This document shows, piece by piece, positions 33,830 through 45,553 of a stretch of 64,000 nucleotides of DNA. Numbering within the stretch: position 1 is the stretch's first letter; every line of letters begins with the position of its first letter. The translations under genes and the position numbers were made by a program. The notes under the pieces were generated by a model. It saw nothing but the letters and a program-made list of their open reading frames with translations, did no database searches and had not been told where the DNA came from. The stretch spans positions 27,850,152 through 27,914,151 of the forward strand of contig CM055901.1 of assembly GCA_029582155.1 (NCBI GenBank), given 5' to 3'. Origin of the DNA: Panopea generosa (taxonomy: Eukaryota > Mollusca > Bivalvia > Adapedonta > Hiatellidae).

Positions 33830-34228
33830 TGTTGCCAAATTGCTGGGTAAATTGTTGTATTCAATGATGTTGATTCTGCATTGCAAGCGAAAAGTGACTA
33901 GTTTTAACATCTAAATGTTCCTTTCTGGGTCCACGTTAAAACGATAATTAGTTAAAATATCCCTTCCTCTACTCTATAAGTCTTGTGGGCACTTCTCCTC
34001 TTTAAACCTTTCAACCAATTTTGACCAAACTTGCTTGAGACATTAACCTTGTATCATCATCATCATCATAAGTCCAGTTGGGTATATTGTCTTCGTGTTC
34101 TAGTCCAATGATATTTGGTGAAGTTCTTGACCTTTGATAATCATTATAGTTAAAATTTCATGCAAAAATACAACTCACGGTTTTCTTATGAGAGAGTAAT
34201 GACTATTACTAAGCTTATATGTCTAGTT
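33830..34228. other. Stretch without recognised features
   Basis: A short (CAT)n run occurs at 34056-34069. No gene seen. Confidence 0.4.
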
Positions 34229-34312
34229 CACAGGGGCCAGTGACAATATACATTCTTTATAATTATATAGTATGATAAAGACATAGAATGTATATTGTCA
34301 CTAGCCCCTGTG
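34229..34312. mobile_element. 84-bp hAT-like MITE
   Basis: Two 28-nt arms (CACAGGGGCCAGTGACAATA ... CATTCT and its complement) differ at one position and enclose a 28-nt AT-rich loop. An exact 8-bp duplication GTCTAGTT flanks it (34221-34228, 34313-34320). An 8-bp duplication with CA-initial, G-rich ends fits the hAT superfamily. It is almost all terminus, near the minimum for a MITE. Confidence 0.8.
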
Positions 34313-34400
34313 GTCTAGTTTACAATTTTGCATGTAACTTCACCAGCTATCAATCATAAACTATTGATGAGAATGGTAGATTGAATCAATGCTTTATAAT

Positions 34401-35100
34401 GTGGCAACCCTTAGTGTAACAATTGTTACACAAACGGTTGAAACCGCAACTCTTAGTGTAACAAAATCAGTATAGTGTACACGATCATCCCTTGGTAGCA
34501 CAATAAAAATTATTTGTTTGTTAGAATATTTAGCGTAATTTTATGATAACTTTCCCACTTGAATCAGCAGCGAGAGATGAATGACAATGTTGCAAATCAA
34601 TTATCATAGAAACTGTGGCCCGGCCAGGATTCAAATTCATGACCCCATGAATTAAGTAATGATGACCTTGACCTGAAAAAATCTTGAAACGCAAACGCAT
34701 CTGAAGTATCTCTGTTCTGAACATCTGTGTAAAGTTTCATCAACTTGAAACAAATGGAATATAATGCTGAATGAGCATTGGCAGAGATTTTCTATTTAAA
34801 GTAATGGTGACCTTAACCTTAAAAACTGTGACGTACAGTAGAATGGACAGATGGTCATTGATAGCACATAACCCCCGTCCCCCTCCCATTTCAACAATTA
34901 AATCGTGTAATTTGCCATAATATGTAGAGATATAAATTATAGGGAAGAATTGATTTCTGAATTTTTGTTACATATTGCATCAATGTCACATATTTCCCTT
35001 TAGTGTAGCAAAATATTTTTGTTACAACTAAGATTGCAGTTATGGCCCCTAGTGTACAAAAATTGACACTAACCCTTTTTATTACACTAAGGGTTGCCAT
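34401..35100. mobile_element. Mutator-like element, second copy, without matching TSD
   Basis: Left end GTGGCAACCCTTAGTGTAAC and right end 'attacactaagggttgccat' match the element at 15779. The interior has several 'tagtgta(a)caa' echoes and holds a SINE fragment. The 9 bp on each side do not match, so one end is altered or two copies recombined. Confidence 0.6.
34543..34665 (-). mobile_element. SINE fragment, family F3
   Basis: Plus-strand 'ataactttcccacttgaatc' ... 'ggattcaaattcatgacccc' is the reverse complement of the F3 body start and B box. Truncated at both ends and inside the Mutator-like copy. Confidence 0.6.
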
Positions 35101-35407
35101 AGTGCTAACTTTTCATACCAAGGTTTTCTATTGAAAAAGTTGTCAGTGTTTATATTATCATATTTTTTGCCCCAAAAACTGACACCTGATGTATGCTCAA
35201 TGATTGCAAAAAAGATAAAGGTCACATTTAAACTGGGTTTGCAAGATATAATTGTTGGCTTGCTATTGTAGAAAACTGTCTGCATTATTCACCGAGTTAA
35301 ATTTCACCCATACACGCTACCCACAACCTTGAAATTGAACAATCTTCACGCATTCATTTTATAACTTGAAATTCGAGTGTCTTTTTACTTGTTTAGAATT
35401 TGGTTAA

Positions 35408-35638
35408 GGCCATTATTATAAATTAATTGCTAGATTATCTTCCAGATTTTTCTTAAAAACGGGGAGGGCGGGAGGATTTTATTTTTATGTTTATTTTTAA
35501 AAATTTTGTTATTTATTAAAAAAAAAATCAAGAAAAGTTTTTAATTTATTTTTTTATGAAAATGAAAAGGGTTGGGGCAGCATGAAAATTGAGTGGGGTG
35601 GGGCAGAGTGATAACCTAGCAATTAATTTATTATGGCC
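35408..35638. mobile_element. Harbinger-like MITE, copy B9
   Basis: 231 bp in reverse orientation, TAA on both sides (35405-35407, 35639-35641). Longer than other copies because of extra AT-rich interior. Confidence 0.85.
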
Positions 35639-35641
35639 TAA

Positions 35642-36582
35642 TAGAGACGAGGATTAAAATCATTACATGAGCTATTGTAAATAATATGCTTAATTGTCTA
35701 TAAACAAAATCAGCTATTTTGAAACTACGTCATTCTATTTTTAGATGGAACATTCCATAGTAGGGATGTTTGTTACAGTATGATAGCAGATTTATTGTTG
35801 AGGTAACGCTATTCACCATACAACAAAATTAAAAATTATCTGTGTAAATTATCAGACTGGGTGGGGTAATTGTGTCATTTGTCTGCAGACTGGCAGCACT
35901 TTCATATCATGTCAAGTAGACATTATTTTGATATCACTTAAGATTGTTGAGGACCAGACTAAAACATCATACCCCACAAAAAGGATTTCAGAATATCTGA
36001 AAACAGAGTGAAATAATCAGTAAGTTATGTTGACATACAGCTATATTGTGTTTTATTGATTGATACTTGCCCAAGAGTATAAGGATTATGTGTGTGCACA
36101 CTTGACCATTTAGTCAGCTGGCACCTGGCCTTTGTCCTCTCCCTTACCAATTATTGGTTTTGGTAGTGACCAATGGCAGTCTTTGTTATCGACAGGAGCA
36201 GTGCATTGTAATTTAATCAGCTGTCGTGATCGTAATGAAATTTTCACACTATTGTTAATACCCCCATTTACAGATTTGATACCCCTATATGGCTACCAGT
36301 CGCATATTATTAGCCCCTGGTGCTGGCAGATTTTATGGTCTAGGATGAGCAAGAACGTGGTAGTGATTTCCTGTGCAAGTATTTTGAATGTAAGACTTGC
36401 ATTTTAAAATCAGAATATTTAAACAGGAAAATCAAATTTAACAAATTTTGGTAAACTTCCAAGATATTTTATTAATATGTTTACTTTTTAGCTCACCAGT
36501 TGGAAAAAAAACAATTTTCTCGTTAGGTGGTTATTTTTTTTTTTAACTAATGTAACTCAATTTTGTTGTTACTATAGGCAAG
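35642..36582. other. Stretch without supported genes
   Basis: A plus-strand frame stays open over 36132-36407 (91 codons) but has neither a good acceptor nor a good donor. No repeat family recognised. Confidence 0.35.
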
Positions 36583-36845
36583 AAAAGATGAGAAAAAACA
36601 ACAAATAATGTCATTTCCTTCCTCCCTCTCCCCATCCAATCAAATATGGTGGCAAGAAAAAAATGAGAGGAAAAAAAAGAAAAAAAAAACCCAGAAAAAT
36701 GTCATTTCTTTCCTCCCTCTCCCAATTCAACCACACATCCAACCAAATATGGTGGCAAGAAAAAATGAGAAAAAAAAACAACAGAAAATGTCATTTCCTT
36801 CCTCCTTCCTCCTCTCTGTCCATCCCTATTCAACCATCCTTCCTT
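36583..36845. repeat. Three imperfect units of about 85 bp, purine/pyrimidine blocks
   Basis: Each unit has 'caaatatggtggcaagaaaa', a poly-A/G block and 'atgtcatttccttcctccc'. Alternating strand-asymmetric purine and pyrimidine tracts. Confidence 0.8.
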
Positions 36846-36863
36846 CCGCCCATATAGCCAGGC

Positions 36864-37135
36864 TCGATTAGCTCAGTTGGTTACGTGTCTGTCTATCAAT
36901 CCAGGGGTAGTGCGTTCGAATCCCAGCCCAGCAACAGTCTCCGTGATGATTGATATACAACATTATGTCTCATTATCATTCGTCTCTCTCTGCTGATTCA
37001 AGTGGGAAAGCTAGAGATGGGGTGTGCTCGAGTACTGGTTAATCCCAGGAAACAGTGGTTAGGTTAGCTGATGGTCTGTTGGTCCTCGATGGCATAAAAA
37101 TGACGCTAAATATTCAATCAATCAATCAATCCAAC
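36864..37135 (+). mobile_element. tRNA-derived SINE, family F3
   Basis: Head 'cgattagctcagttggttac' and B box 'gcgttcgaatccc'. The body is as at 27511 with a small deletion after 'gtgggaaagct'. Ends in a (TCAA)n tail. Confidence 0.85.
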
Positions 37136-37204
37136 CATATAATTGATCATCTGTACATCTGCCTATTGCTCTATTATCACTGATCCAAAGGCATTTGTCC
37201 ACAG

Positions 37205-37249
37205 CAGTCTAGCCAATATCCAATATTTGCAGACAACCATTCCCTTGAG
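37205..37249 (+). other. Candidate 45-nt exon
   Basis: Between 'ggcatttgtccacag' and a GTATTA donor. Phase 0 reads QSSQYPIFADNHSLE. Length is a multiple of three. It follows the candidate at 31052 in compatible phase. The acceptor pyrimidine tract is only moderate. Confidence 0.3.
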
Positions 37250-37900
37250 GTATTACCTGATAAAAGGTGAGACTCACTCAACCATTAATTTGCAATGTAA
37301 CTGTGTGCGCTTCGCTGACCACATTACTGTGCACATACTTTTGAAGAGGCATGTATGGTAGTAGTATCGAGACTAACTGACTAACAGACTTACGGTTCAA
37401 ATCAAAATATAAACTTGTTTACTTTGTGTTTATGTGACATGGTATGGTGGATTGGCTAGCCAAGTTTGGATTATAGCTATATCTTGTTTTGTCAAGTGAG
37501 TGAAAAATGTTTCAGTCTTGAAAACAGGTGTTAAAATATAAGTTTAGTGTACCGGAGTTAACATAAAATAGAACAGTGACATTCATCAGTATTACAGTCA
37601 TGTAAGTAGATTGACAGCGTGTTTATCGCTGGTGACCTGATTTAAAGTGACATTGCAAGTTATACTGCATTGAGGACAATATATTATACAGAAATGTATA
37701 TATATATACATATATAGAGGACTTCTGTGTATAATTCCTTGGTTGCATGCATTGTTTTAAACTTTGGTTAGATTTTTGTTTTGTTAATATTTCTTAAACT
37801 GGATGTAAATGGTTACACTGACTGAAGTTTGGTTGCACAGTCATGGTGGTGAATGATGGATATTTATTTAATGACAGGTGAATTTTATTTTGTTTAACTG

Positions 37901-37998
37901 TTAGATGTGTAAGTAGTTTTTTGATATAAGGCATGCGTTTATTAGCATGTTAGATGTGTAAGTAGTTTTTTGATATAAGGCATGCGTTTATTAGCATG
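37901..37998. repeat. Exact 49-bp tandem duplication
   Basis: Two identical copies starting 'ttagatgtgtaagtagtttt' and ending 'gtttattagcatg'. No difference between copies, so it is recent. Confidence 0.9.
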
Positions 37999-38680
37999 TA
38001 ATAATTGACAGACGAGCAGTGGCGGTGCATTTGATACAATGTTGGCTACTATGTTGATGGTCCTGGGTGTGATCCAAGGTTATAAAAAAAAACACCCAGT
38101 TCTGCATGGTCCCACTCAGGAAATGGACTTTAGGGTGATTCATAAAAGCTCTGAGCTATTTTATAAACAAGCCCATGTGGTCCCGACTTAGAATAGAATC
38201 ACTGTCAATCTCTATAGGGGGTAGAAATCCTCCGAATTGGTGTAATGTTCATTATATCATTTTTTGTCATGTTCATTATTGTGGTTAAATTATCAACCCC
38301 TGGGTGGTTCCAGGGAGCCATATGAATGATGGCAAGAATAGGATCACTGTGGCTCATACATGGTGTTAGAAGTGACAATACGAGTATTACCATATAATTT
38401 ACTGAAACTCTGCAGTTCTGCAGGTATCAAGGTTCAAGACTATTTTGCATATTTATTTCATAATAAAGCTAAAAATGAATTAGTGTAGAACAATAATTGA
38501 CATTTACATGTCAGATGGTGGCTCTGTATAAAAAATCTGCACCCCCTGTAGTAGCTGGTATTGTCAGTTACCAAGTTGAAATTACAATATGGCTATGGCT
38601 TTGAAATTAAACCCATTGCGTGTTCTGTAAGAAAGTCCTTTTGAAAGATGGTTCTTGTGTTTTGCATTTGTTATTTATAA

Positions 38681-38869
38681 ACTTATTTATTTTACTTTGA
38701 TTGTGAAACAAGTTATTACAAGTTGGATAAATCCTGGGTGTGAGTTCCCATACTAAGCATATGTGGATAATTTAGTGTCTTGCTGAAGTACACCACACAT
38801 AGTCGTGACGAAGGATCAAACCCGACTTTTTAATCCTGGGTCTGATGGTATATACCACTGCACCATGAA
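38681..38869 (-). mobile_element. tRNA-derived SINE, family F2
   Basis: Plus-strand 'tattttactttgattgtgaa' ... 'catactaagcatatgtggat' ... 'agtgtcttgctgaagtacac' ... 'ccactgcaccatgaa' is the complement of the family. The tRNA-like head is degraded. Confidence 0.7.
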
Positions 38870-39589
38870 TTCTACATTTAAATGCATTCTCTGGTATGAA
38901 TTTAACGATGATTCAATACTGTTTTCTATCAGCTGCCTATTAAGTCTAAAGAATCCTAAAAGTTGTTTGGTAGAAACTGTAAAGCACAGTGTTAAATATC
39001 TGTGTTCTTCCATTCTTGGTCTTCCTTGTAAACCCTTTCAGTGCAGCATCAGTGTGGAGGCAGCTGTGAGATTTTCGTATGGATTCATGGGCACCACGGC
39101 CTCTACAATTTTGTTTAGCACGAAGTTATACAAATATGAAAAAATCATAAGCTTGTAGACATGTCATAGGTGGCATTATGCAATCGCGCAGGCACCGTGT
39201 GCTGATCGTGCAGAAAACGCAAGATTTTAGGTTGACATTTGGGCATCAAAAATGGCAGGGCAGTTGCACTGTCACCACATCTCTGTATGGAAGCCACACG
39301 GGCTCTGTATAATTTCCGTGCGGAGGCTATATAATGGAGACTGCACGGCCACTGCATTGAAATTGCATGATTTCTGTACAATCACAGTACAGCTTTGCCC
39401 CGGCCTGCCCCCAAGGGCCTGTACTAGAAATCTCACAATGCTCGTACACAATGTGAACACATACACAGTAGCAACCTATGATGCCTCAAAAATTGTTAGG
39501 AAAATCATAGACCCATATATATATCACATGGCGCCCAGGGCAAATGTGAACCAGGCATTACCAAGTACTTGGGCTGTTGACCCAGGCCC
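38870..39589. other. Region with open frames and a possible 24-nt exon
   Basis: Good pyrimidine tract 'cttccttgtaaaccctttcag' ends at 39041. The next 24 nt read CSISVEAA in phase 0 before GTGAGA. Longer plus-strand frames (38805-39158, 39252-39782) run into SINE sequence at either end and are not credible as a whole. 39190-39420 is rich in 'gcac'/'tgca' words. Confidence 0.25.
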
Positions 39590-39770
39590 AGCTCGATTTA
39601 AAATCTTTATGCGAGACATTTTGCCAGTTGCTTGTGGAAGGATGGCTGTTCTACTCAGATTCATTCTTAGGGCTTCCTCTAACAATAAAACTGGATATAT
39701 GCCTTACATGACGTGTAATACGTTGAAAAATGGCTTTAAACACTATTTAAACAATATAAAAAGAAATATG
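39590..39770 (+). mobile_element. tRNA-derived SINE, family F4 (3' part)
   Basis: 'gccagttgcttgtggaagga', 'tctactcagattcattctta' and 'ataaaactggatatatgcc' identify the body. The head is unrecognisable. Confidence 0.65.
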
Positions 39771-39852
39771 GATTGTTACTAATGTAGGACTAAATGAGGG
39801 AAGCTACGTAACTTGTTGATGTAGAATGAAGCAACGCTCAATGAATTTCATT

Positions 39853-40597
39853 TTTAGCTCATCTATGATGTCGTCATTCTCTGGTTAAAGTTTTATGTTT
39901 AGCTCAGCTTTTTCTCTTTTTCTGAACAAATTACCTATGTTATAGTGACTAAATTTCATAAACACATTCATATTATATTATACAAACAATGTATATTGCT
40001 AACTTATTTAACTTTCCATACTTTACCCTCTAAAACCTTAGGTTAAAGTTGTTTGTTTAGCTTGGATTTTAAATTTTTTTTTTTTTAAATCTTATTTTGT
40101 TTTTAGGTTATCGTTATTGATTCTGTGATTTAGGCTCAAAACCTTATGTTGAAGTTTTTTGTTTAGCTCGGGTTTGATTTATTTTGGTGGGTTTTGTATT
40201 TTTTATCTACATGTATTTTGTTTTTCATTAACAAGTTTTGATACTGTAAACTGATCACCATCATATTAAAATGTTTTTTACTTCACTAACCTTGGCCTAC
40301 TAAATGGACTTTAAGTTAATACTGGTGTCTTGCACTGTCTGATTAAAGTTCTGTGTTGTAGCTCAGTTTATTGTCTATTTCTTAATAAACTTTTTATGTT
40401 AGTGACTACTTTTTATAAACATATTCACATTAAAAAATTAACATACCGGTAGCTACGTTACCTAAGTTTCCATAATTTAGGCTCTAAAACTGTATTGACT
40501 TCTCATTATCAGGTTTAAAAAGTTTTTACAGTTCTGACCTTGACCTACTAGGTGGACTTAAAAAAACGAGTGTCTGCACCCACTTGTGGTGCTCTTG
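39853..40597 (+). mobile_element. Helentron/pearl-like element, family HE
   Basis: Begins 'tttagctcatctatgatgtc'. The core repeats 'ggttaaagtt(g/t)t(t)tgtttagct' with 'aaccttaggtt' at irregular 100-200 bp spacing. It ends with the hairpin GCACC-CACTTGT-GGTGC and TCTTG followed by T. Confidence 0.6.
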
Positions 40598-40814
40598 TTG
40601 ATGTGGTCGTTATTCTTGAATATTTGCACATGTGTTCCACTGCACAATCATAATTGGGTTATGATATTTAGTTGCAACATTTATTCATGGCAACGCAGGT
40701 CGTTATGCTTATTGATCAAAAGATATGTTAAATAAGGTGTACGCCGCGCTCAAGAGTAGGATCGGGTCATTGAACCTGAAACATATTGGTCATAAACTTG
40801 TGTAACTTTCATTT

Positions 40815-40986
40815 TGTAATACAATGTCTGGACTCTGAAATGGACCCAGCGCTACCTCCTTGGGTCTGTCACGTAGATAGTTAAATGCTCGTTGATTGGC
40901 TGTAATACAATGTCTGGACTCTGAAATGGACCCAGCGCTACCTTCTTGGGTCTGTCACGTAGATAGTTAAATGCTCGTTGATTGGC
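40815..40986. repeat. Two near-identical tandem units of 86 bp
   Basis: Unit starts 'tgtaatacaatgtctggact' and ends 'gctcgttgattggc'. I see one difference (cctcctt/ccttctt). Confidence 0.9.
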
Positions 40987-41957
40987 TTAGCATACAACTA
41001 GCAAAAGTAGGGACACACTGATTGGTCAGTTCAATTTTAAGTTGGAAAAGCCCTTATAAATGTGAGATTTAAGTTCCAACTTCAAAAAAGTACTCGCCAA
41101 AATGACTGGTTCAAAGTGCGAGAGTAAATAAAAATACATATAATTTCACTAATTCACATATACAGTGTAGATGTAGATGTTATATCTGGTATTGTTCTTA
41201 AGGTTTATTTTGCGTATACATTTGTTGATGTTTGTTTTTTTTCAATCTGTTTGTTAGTTTGTTGTTTTTGTACATGGAATCTTCCTTCCTGTTGGTGTTG
41301 AATAACCTACAATGTGTTGGTACGCTGTAAAAACCAATTTATTATCTTGTATTGACCTACATGAACAGATTGATAGTTTCGGCAACAGAATATAGGATGA
41401 TGTCATACCTGTTCTCAGCATGTGCATTTTGCCTCGGCCCTGGGGCTGAGATAGAGTAACTAAAGTGGCAAAAATATTTATCAGTATTATGCACGAAAGT
41501 CTTGAATGGTTTTATATATATACTTTTTTTAATATGTCGATGTTTTTTTAAGAATCAATTTTAGTTAAATGTGAATATATCTGAAGCAAAAAAGCTCACT
41601 GTCTTTTAAGATTATTTCTTTTGAATCCATTGAAATTCAAATGCCATGTGCTGGATAACATCTTTACTTTGTTGCTAAACTTTAGCATATTGACAATCTG
41701 AACAGCTCCACGCCTGTGCTCAACTGCAGACACATGCGATATTGGATTTTAGTTGTGTTGGGTCTATATGGCTCGTACAGCATGAATATATAAAAGGAAA
41801 TATTCCGTTGTCTATAATGTCAAGTTGTTTATTCTTGCATTGATCAAAGTAATGCCCACTTAGACTGTCTTAGATAATGTTTGTAGGTGAGATTCAGTGA
41901 TATTGCTGTATGGACTTTTATTTTTCAATGGATTTTCAATATATATACAGACTGTTT
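40987..41957. other. Stretch without recognised features
   Basis: No gene or repeat family is supported. Confidence 0.45.
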
Positions 41958-42053
41958 TTCTCTTATTTGGGTGTGTTTCAGTAAGGATGTTTAATATTTG
42001 AGATAACACACAGTAAGAAAGGTATGTTTTTTGCCTCTTTGATTTTGAATATA

Positions 42054-42233
42054 GAGCCAAACCTGTATAAGTGGTCACCTGTATTAAGCAGCCACTTGTC
42101 TTATATAGCCACATTAGCAATTTCCCATTTTTTTGTGTTTTCAGAGCAAATTTACTTGTATTAAAAAACAATCTGTCTTAAAAGGCCACTTCTGCTCCTT
42201 CCCTTGACTGGATGCTTAAGACATGTTTGACTG
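42054..42233 (+). mobile_element. TA-flanked MITE, copy C2, between duplicated flanks
   Basis: 180 bp matching the copy at 57256, with diverged ends (GAGCCAAACCTGT ... ATGTTTGACTG). A segment of about 90 bp directly upstream (41958-42050: 'ttatttgggtgtgtttcagt' ... 'ttttttgcctctttgatttt') recurs directly downstream (42238-42325). Confidence 0.75.
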
Positions 42234-42325
42234 TTTATCTCTTATATTTGGGTGTATTTCTGTTTAATATTTGAGATAGCACAAAGTAAGTAAGACATGT
42301 TTTTTTGTGCCTCTTTATATTTTGT

Positions 42326-42890
42326 TTATCACACTTGGCAAACGATTGCACGTGTGTTTATCTTTACCTTAATTATCTTTGACAGTATTTACCAGTCTGT
42401 TGACGTTAATATAGTCAAGTTGTTGATAAATGGTAATGTACTATAATTGTAATAATTAAAAAATTACATGACTTGGTTTTTTTTTCATATTTGATTGCCA
42501 TTACATATTTCCATATTTCCCCAAGTATAATCTGCACTCGAGTATAATCTGCAAGTGATTTTGAAGCCGTTGAAAACTGGTGGAAAAAAGCTAGTATATG
42601 TCTATTATCCACAGCCATGAATCAGTTGTTTACTTTTAAGTGTAAATTCATCAAATTCTATTTTTTTTTTTTTTTTAAGTTTTCACCTTAGGACATAGGT
42701 AATAGGTAATAGCTGTTTAACAAGTTTCACATTAATCAAGTTTTTAATGTGTTTTTACTAGTTTAAACTACATCAGAGTTCAATCAATGAGTGAAATGAA
42801 TGTGTTGGGGTTTCTCGAGTGCATATTTCTAAATTATTTAGTATATATATTTAAGGCAAAGTTCACATGTAATCATTGGATGAATGGTTT
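42326..42890. other. Stretch without recognised features
   Basis: T-runs near 42660. No gene seen. Confidence 0.4.
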
Positions 42891-43091
42891 AAACTTATTT
42901 ATTTTACTTCAATTGTGAAACAAATTATTGCAACTTAGGCAAATCACACTCAAAGTCTTCCTGGGTAGAACCAGTACTAAGCATATGCAGAAAAACTGTC
43001 TTGCTCAAGGACACCACACATAGCAGTGGCGGAGGATCGAACCCACGGCCCCTCTGATCATGGATTCGATGCTCTACCACTGGACCATGCA
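42891..43091 (-). mobile_element. tRNA-derived SINE, family F2 (well preserved)
   Basis: On the minus strand: GCATGGTCCAGTGGTAGAGC, B box GTGGGTTCGATCCTC, then 'ccttgagcaagac', 'tagtactggttctacccagg', 'tttgagtgtgatttgcc' and an A-rich tail. Best reference for the family in the window. Confidence 0.85.
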
Positions 43092-44159
43092 TGTTAGATC
43101 AATTCAGATGTAATCATTTACAAACATTGCCAACATTTAAGAACTGGTCATTCAAAATTAAATGTAAATGTACATCACATGAGCGTGAATAAACAAACAG
43201 TCGTTGATGTCCAAGCTGGGCTGTGTTTATTCATTAACGTTAATTTTTTTTTAATTTATAAACTCTATAATTCTCACCTACTGAAAAAATATTAAATGAG
43301 AAATTGGACTACTTCAGGATCTCTCTCAGTTTCACACTCAGAATAACAAATGTGTTGTCGACATTAAAGGTATAATTATATCAAATATTTAACGTTACTG
43401 CGTGAAAATGTATGAGTCTTTGGGGCAGTCTTTTATTTGGTATGAAGTAATATTTATACTTCTGATGTCTGAAAAGCCATTTTATTTCTGGGATTTTTTT
43501 TTTTCCTCAAGGTTTTCTGGTTGTGTTAGACACGAAGCTCACATCAACAATCATTTAAAACTTACATATAAAACACTTCACTGGCCGTTTTGATATTGCT
43601 TTAAATAGGCTGTTCTTATCAGTGTTTTAGACCATTACATGATTGATTACCAGTATTAAGCTCGGTTGTTATGAAAGTTTAGACTCTGATTGCCAGTTAT
43701 ATACATTCCAACTCTTATTGTTTGCAAACGTTGTCATTGTAATTTGACTAGAGCTGTAAGTTTAAAACAAAATTACAATGCCACTTTATTTGAAATGGAC
43801 TTCTAAGAATAAAGACGAATGTAACAACTACCCCTCATTTTCAGCGAGTGAAGAACTATGTTTAGTATTTCATTTCCACACCCAAATATGGTAGTCCTTC
43901 CTAAAGGCACGGGGTTGAACAGCTGGACAAGATTCAGAAATCAGGTGAATTCTTAATTGTATGTTAATCAAAAATATCAACAGCACAGAGTTTTTGAAAG
44001 GACTTTCCCTGTGTTTGTTACAAAGCTTGAGACATTAACAAATGCTGACTCCTTTCAACTGTGAATATAGCTGTTGGAGCTAACAGGTAATATTACAGCT
44101 CTTGTTATGGGCGGGTACGTCCGCGTGTCACTGAAGGATGCTAGGAAACTTCAGCAATC
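43092..44159. other. Stretch without supported genes
   Basis: A 46-nt segment at 43845-43890 has a fair acceptor ('acccctcattttcag') and GTAGTC after it with one open frame (SEELCLVFHFHTQI). Weak. Nothing else recognised. Confidence 0.3.
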
Positions 44160-44187
44160 GGGGGGGGGGGGGGGGGGGGGGGGGGGG
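44160..44187 (+). repeat. Run of 28 G
   Basis: Uninterrupted G homopolymer followed by AAA. Length in an assembly is uncertain. It could form a G-quadruplex. Confidence 0.9.
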
Positions 44188-44619
44188 AAACAAACTAAAA
44201 AATTTTATAAATGATATCTTGAACTGACCTAATTAGATCTGAGTTATGGTCCTTGCATATATCAAAAATTATTTATTTGACCTTGTGTGACATTTTTTTT
44301 ACCAGTATTTAGCAGTATATATTGATTAATGTTATAGGGCAATTACATAATCATAAGATCTCAATTAATATGTTTACTTATCTCTGAATTATGGCTCTTG
44401 AAAATCAAAAATGGTTTTATTTGAAACAATTGTTATGCAACTGGTTTGCGATTTCATGTGATCTGGCTGCTGTATAATACAGTCCCTGCAACTATTAAGG
44501 TTAAATGACTGTATTATAATACATTGCATATAGACTGGGAGCTTTTCATCTTCAAACATTTTTGAGATTTGCTAACCTATACTTCCTTTCAAACAATGTG
44601 TCGAGAGGCATGAACTCAC

Positions 44620-44927
44620 CATGTGATATCATTTGGTGGAGATTGAATAACAAATTGTAAAGAGTAGGCCGCTTAACCTGATTTTCTCTTTCCCTCCCCC
44701 CCCCCCGCCAACACACAAAATACGATATTGAAGAGCACTTCTTTTTGTATTTTGGGAGTGAACTGCTGTTTACCGCAATTAAAGAAACATTTCCTTTTCC
44801 TCTTGATAACTTGGCAAATTCTTCCGGGCTCGTGATTAAGGAAATAAAATTTAAAGCAACATCAATAGATAGCATACTTGAGCAAATTACAATTATGGCT
44901 AAGCATAAAATAATTTGAACATATAGC
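44620..44927 (-). CDS. Candidate 308-nt minus-strand exon, unidentified
   Basis: Minus-strand 'attttttttttacctaaatag' gives an acceptor. The frame then stays open for about 102 codons to a GTGAGT donor (44619-44614), with an internal ATG at 44875 that could instead be a start. The middle reads SPEEFAKLSRGKGNVSLIAV and then KYKKKCSSISYFVCW. A G-run of about 12 (C-run 44697-44706 on the plus strand) codes for glycines near RGGGRERE. A homopolymer of that length is unusual in a real exon and may hide an assembly error. This is the longest non-repeat open frame with plausible splice sites in the window. No family recognised. Confidence 0.3.
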
Positions 44928-45069
44928 CTATTTAGGTAAAAAAAAAATTGAGAATACTGACTTTAAATTTCTTGTGGCAACTTTGTATGTTTTAAAGTGA
45001 CACATGGCAATTTTTTAATAGATTTTCACTAATGCAACAATGCAAATAATGTTGATTTTTTAAAAAAAA

Positions 45070-45262
45070 AACTTAGTTATTTAACATCAATTGTGAAACA
45101 AGTTCTTACAAGTAACAAATCACGCTCGAAATCTTTTTAGGCAGAACCAGTACTAAACATATGTGGATAAAGTGTCTTACTCAAAGACACAACACATAAC
45201 CATGGAAGAGGATCGAACCAACAAACCTCCGATCCAATGCTCTACCACTGGACCATGCTCTC
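45070..45262 (-). mobile_element. tRNA-derived SINE, family F2
   Basis: Plus-strand 'atttaacatcaattgtgaaa' ... 'ggcagaaccagtactaaaca' ... 'gaggatcgaaccaacaaacc' ... 'ctctaccactggaccatgc'. The complement gives the tRNA-like head and family body. Confidence 0.8.
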
Positions 45263-45359
45263 CAATTATGTAATACTATGCTGCGTTTAGTTTTGTTTCA
45301 AATACTGGGCTGTATCCAGCTTATTCAAATAAATCCACTTTCATCAAAGACAAGCTAAC

Positions 45360-45553
45360 AATCTGTTGTATTGCCCAAGGCATTGTATGGTTGTGAAATG
45401 TGGAATATGCCCTTGGACCATGATAGGAAGCAGATGGAAAGAGCTCACTGGTTTGGCCTCAAGACAATTCAGGCAAATTCAGTTTGTCTCTGTTTGCAGA
45501 AATATAATATGCTAGGTTCATTGAACATATTTATAAATAATGTTGCCTGTTAA
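45360..45553 (+). pseudogene. LINE reverse-transcriptase C-terminal fragment
   Basis: The frame reads PKALYGCEMWNMPLDHDRKQ, MERAHWFGLKTIQ, then ends at TAA at 45551-45553. 'LYG(C/S)E.W...D...(L/M)E.AH...LK.IQ' is the pattern I know from the region just after the RT domain of many invertebrate LINEs. Only about 60 codons remain. Downstream sequence to about 45710 may be the decayed continuation in another frame. No RT catalytic motif is present. Confidence 0.6.

Noticed and set aside
39252-39782. 176-codon plus-strand frame as a gene
   Set aside because: Its last third is a SINE (family F4) and the first part is 'gcac'-rich low-information sequence; no splice or homology support.
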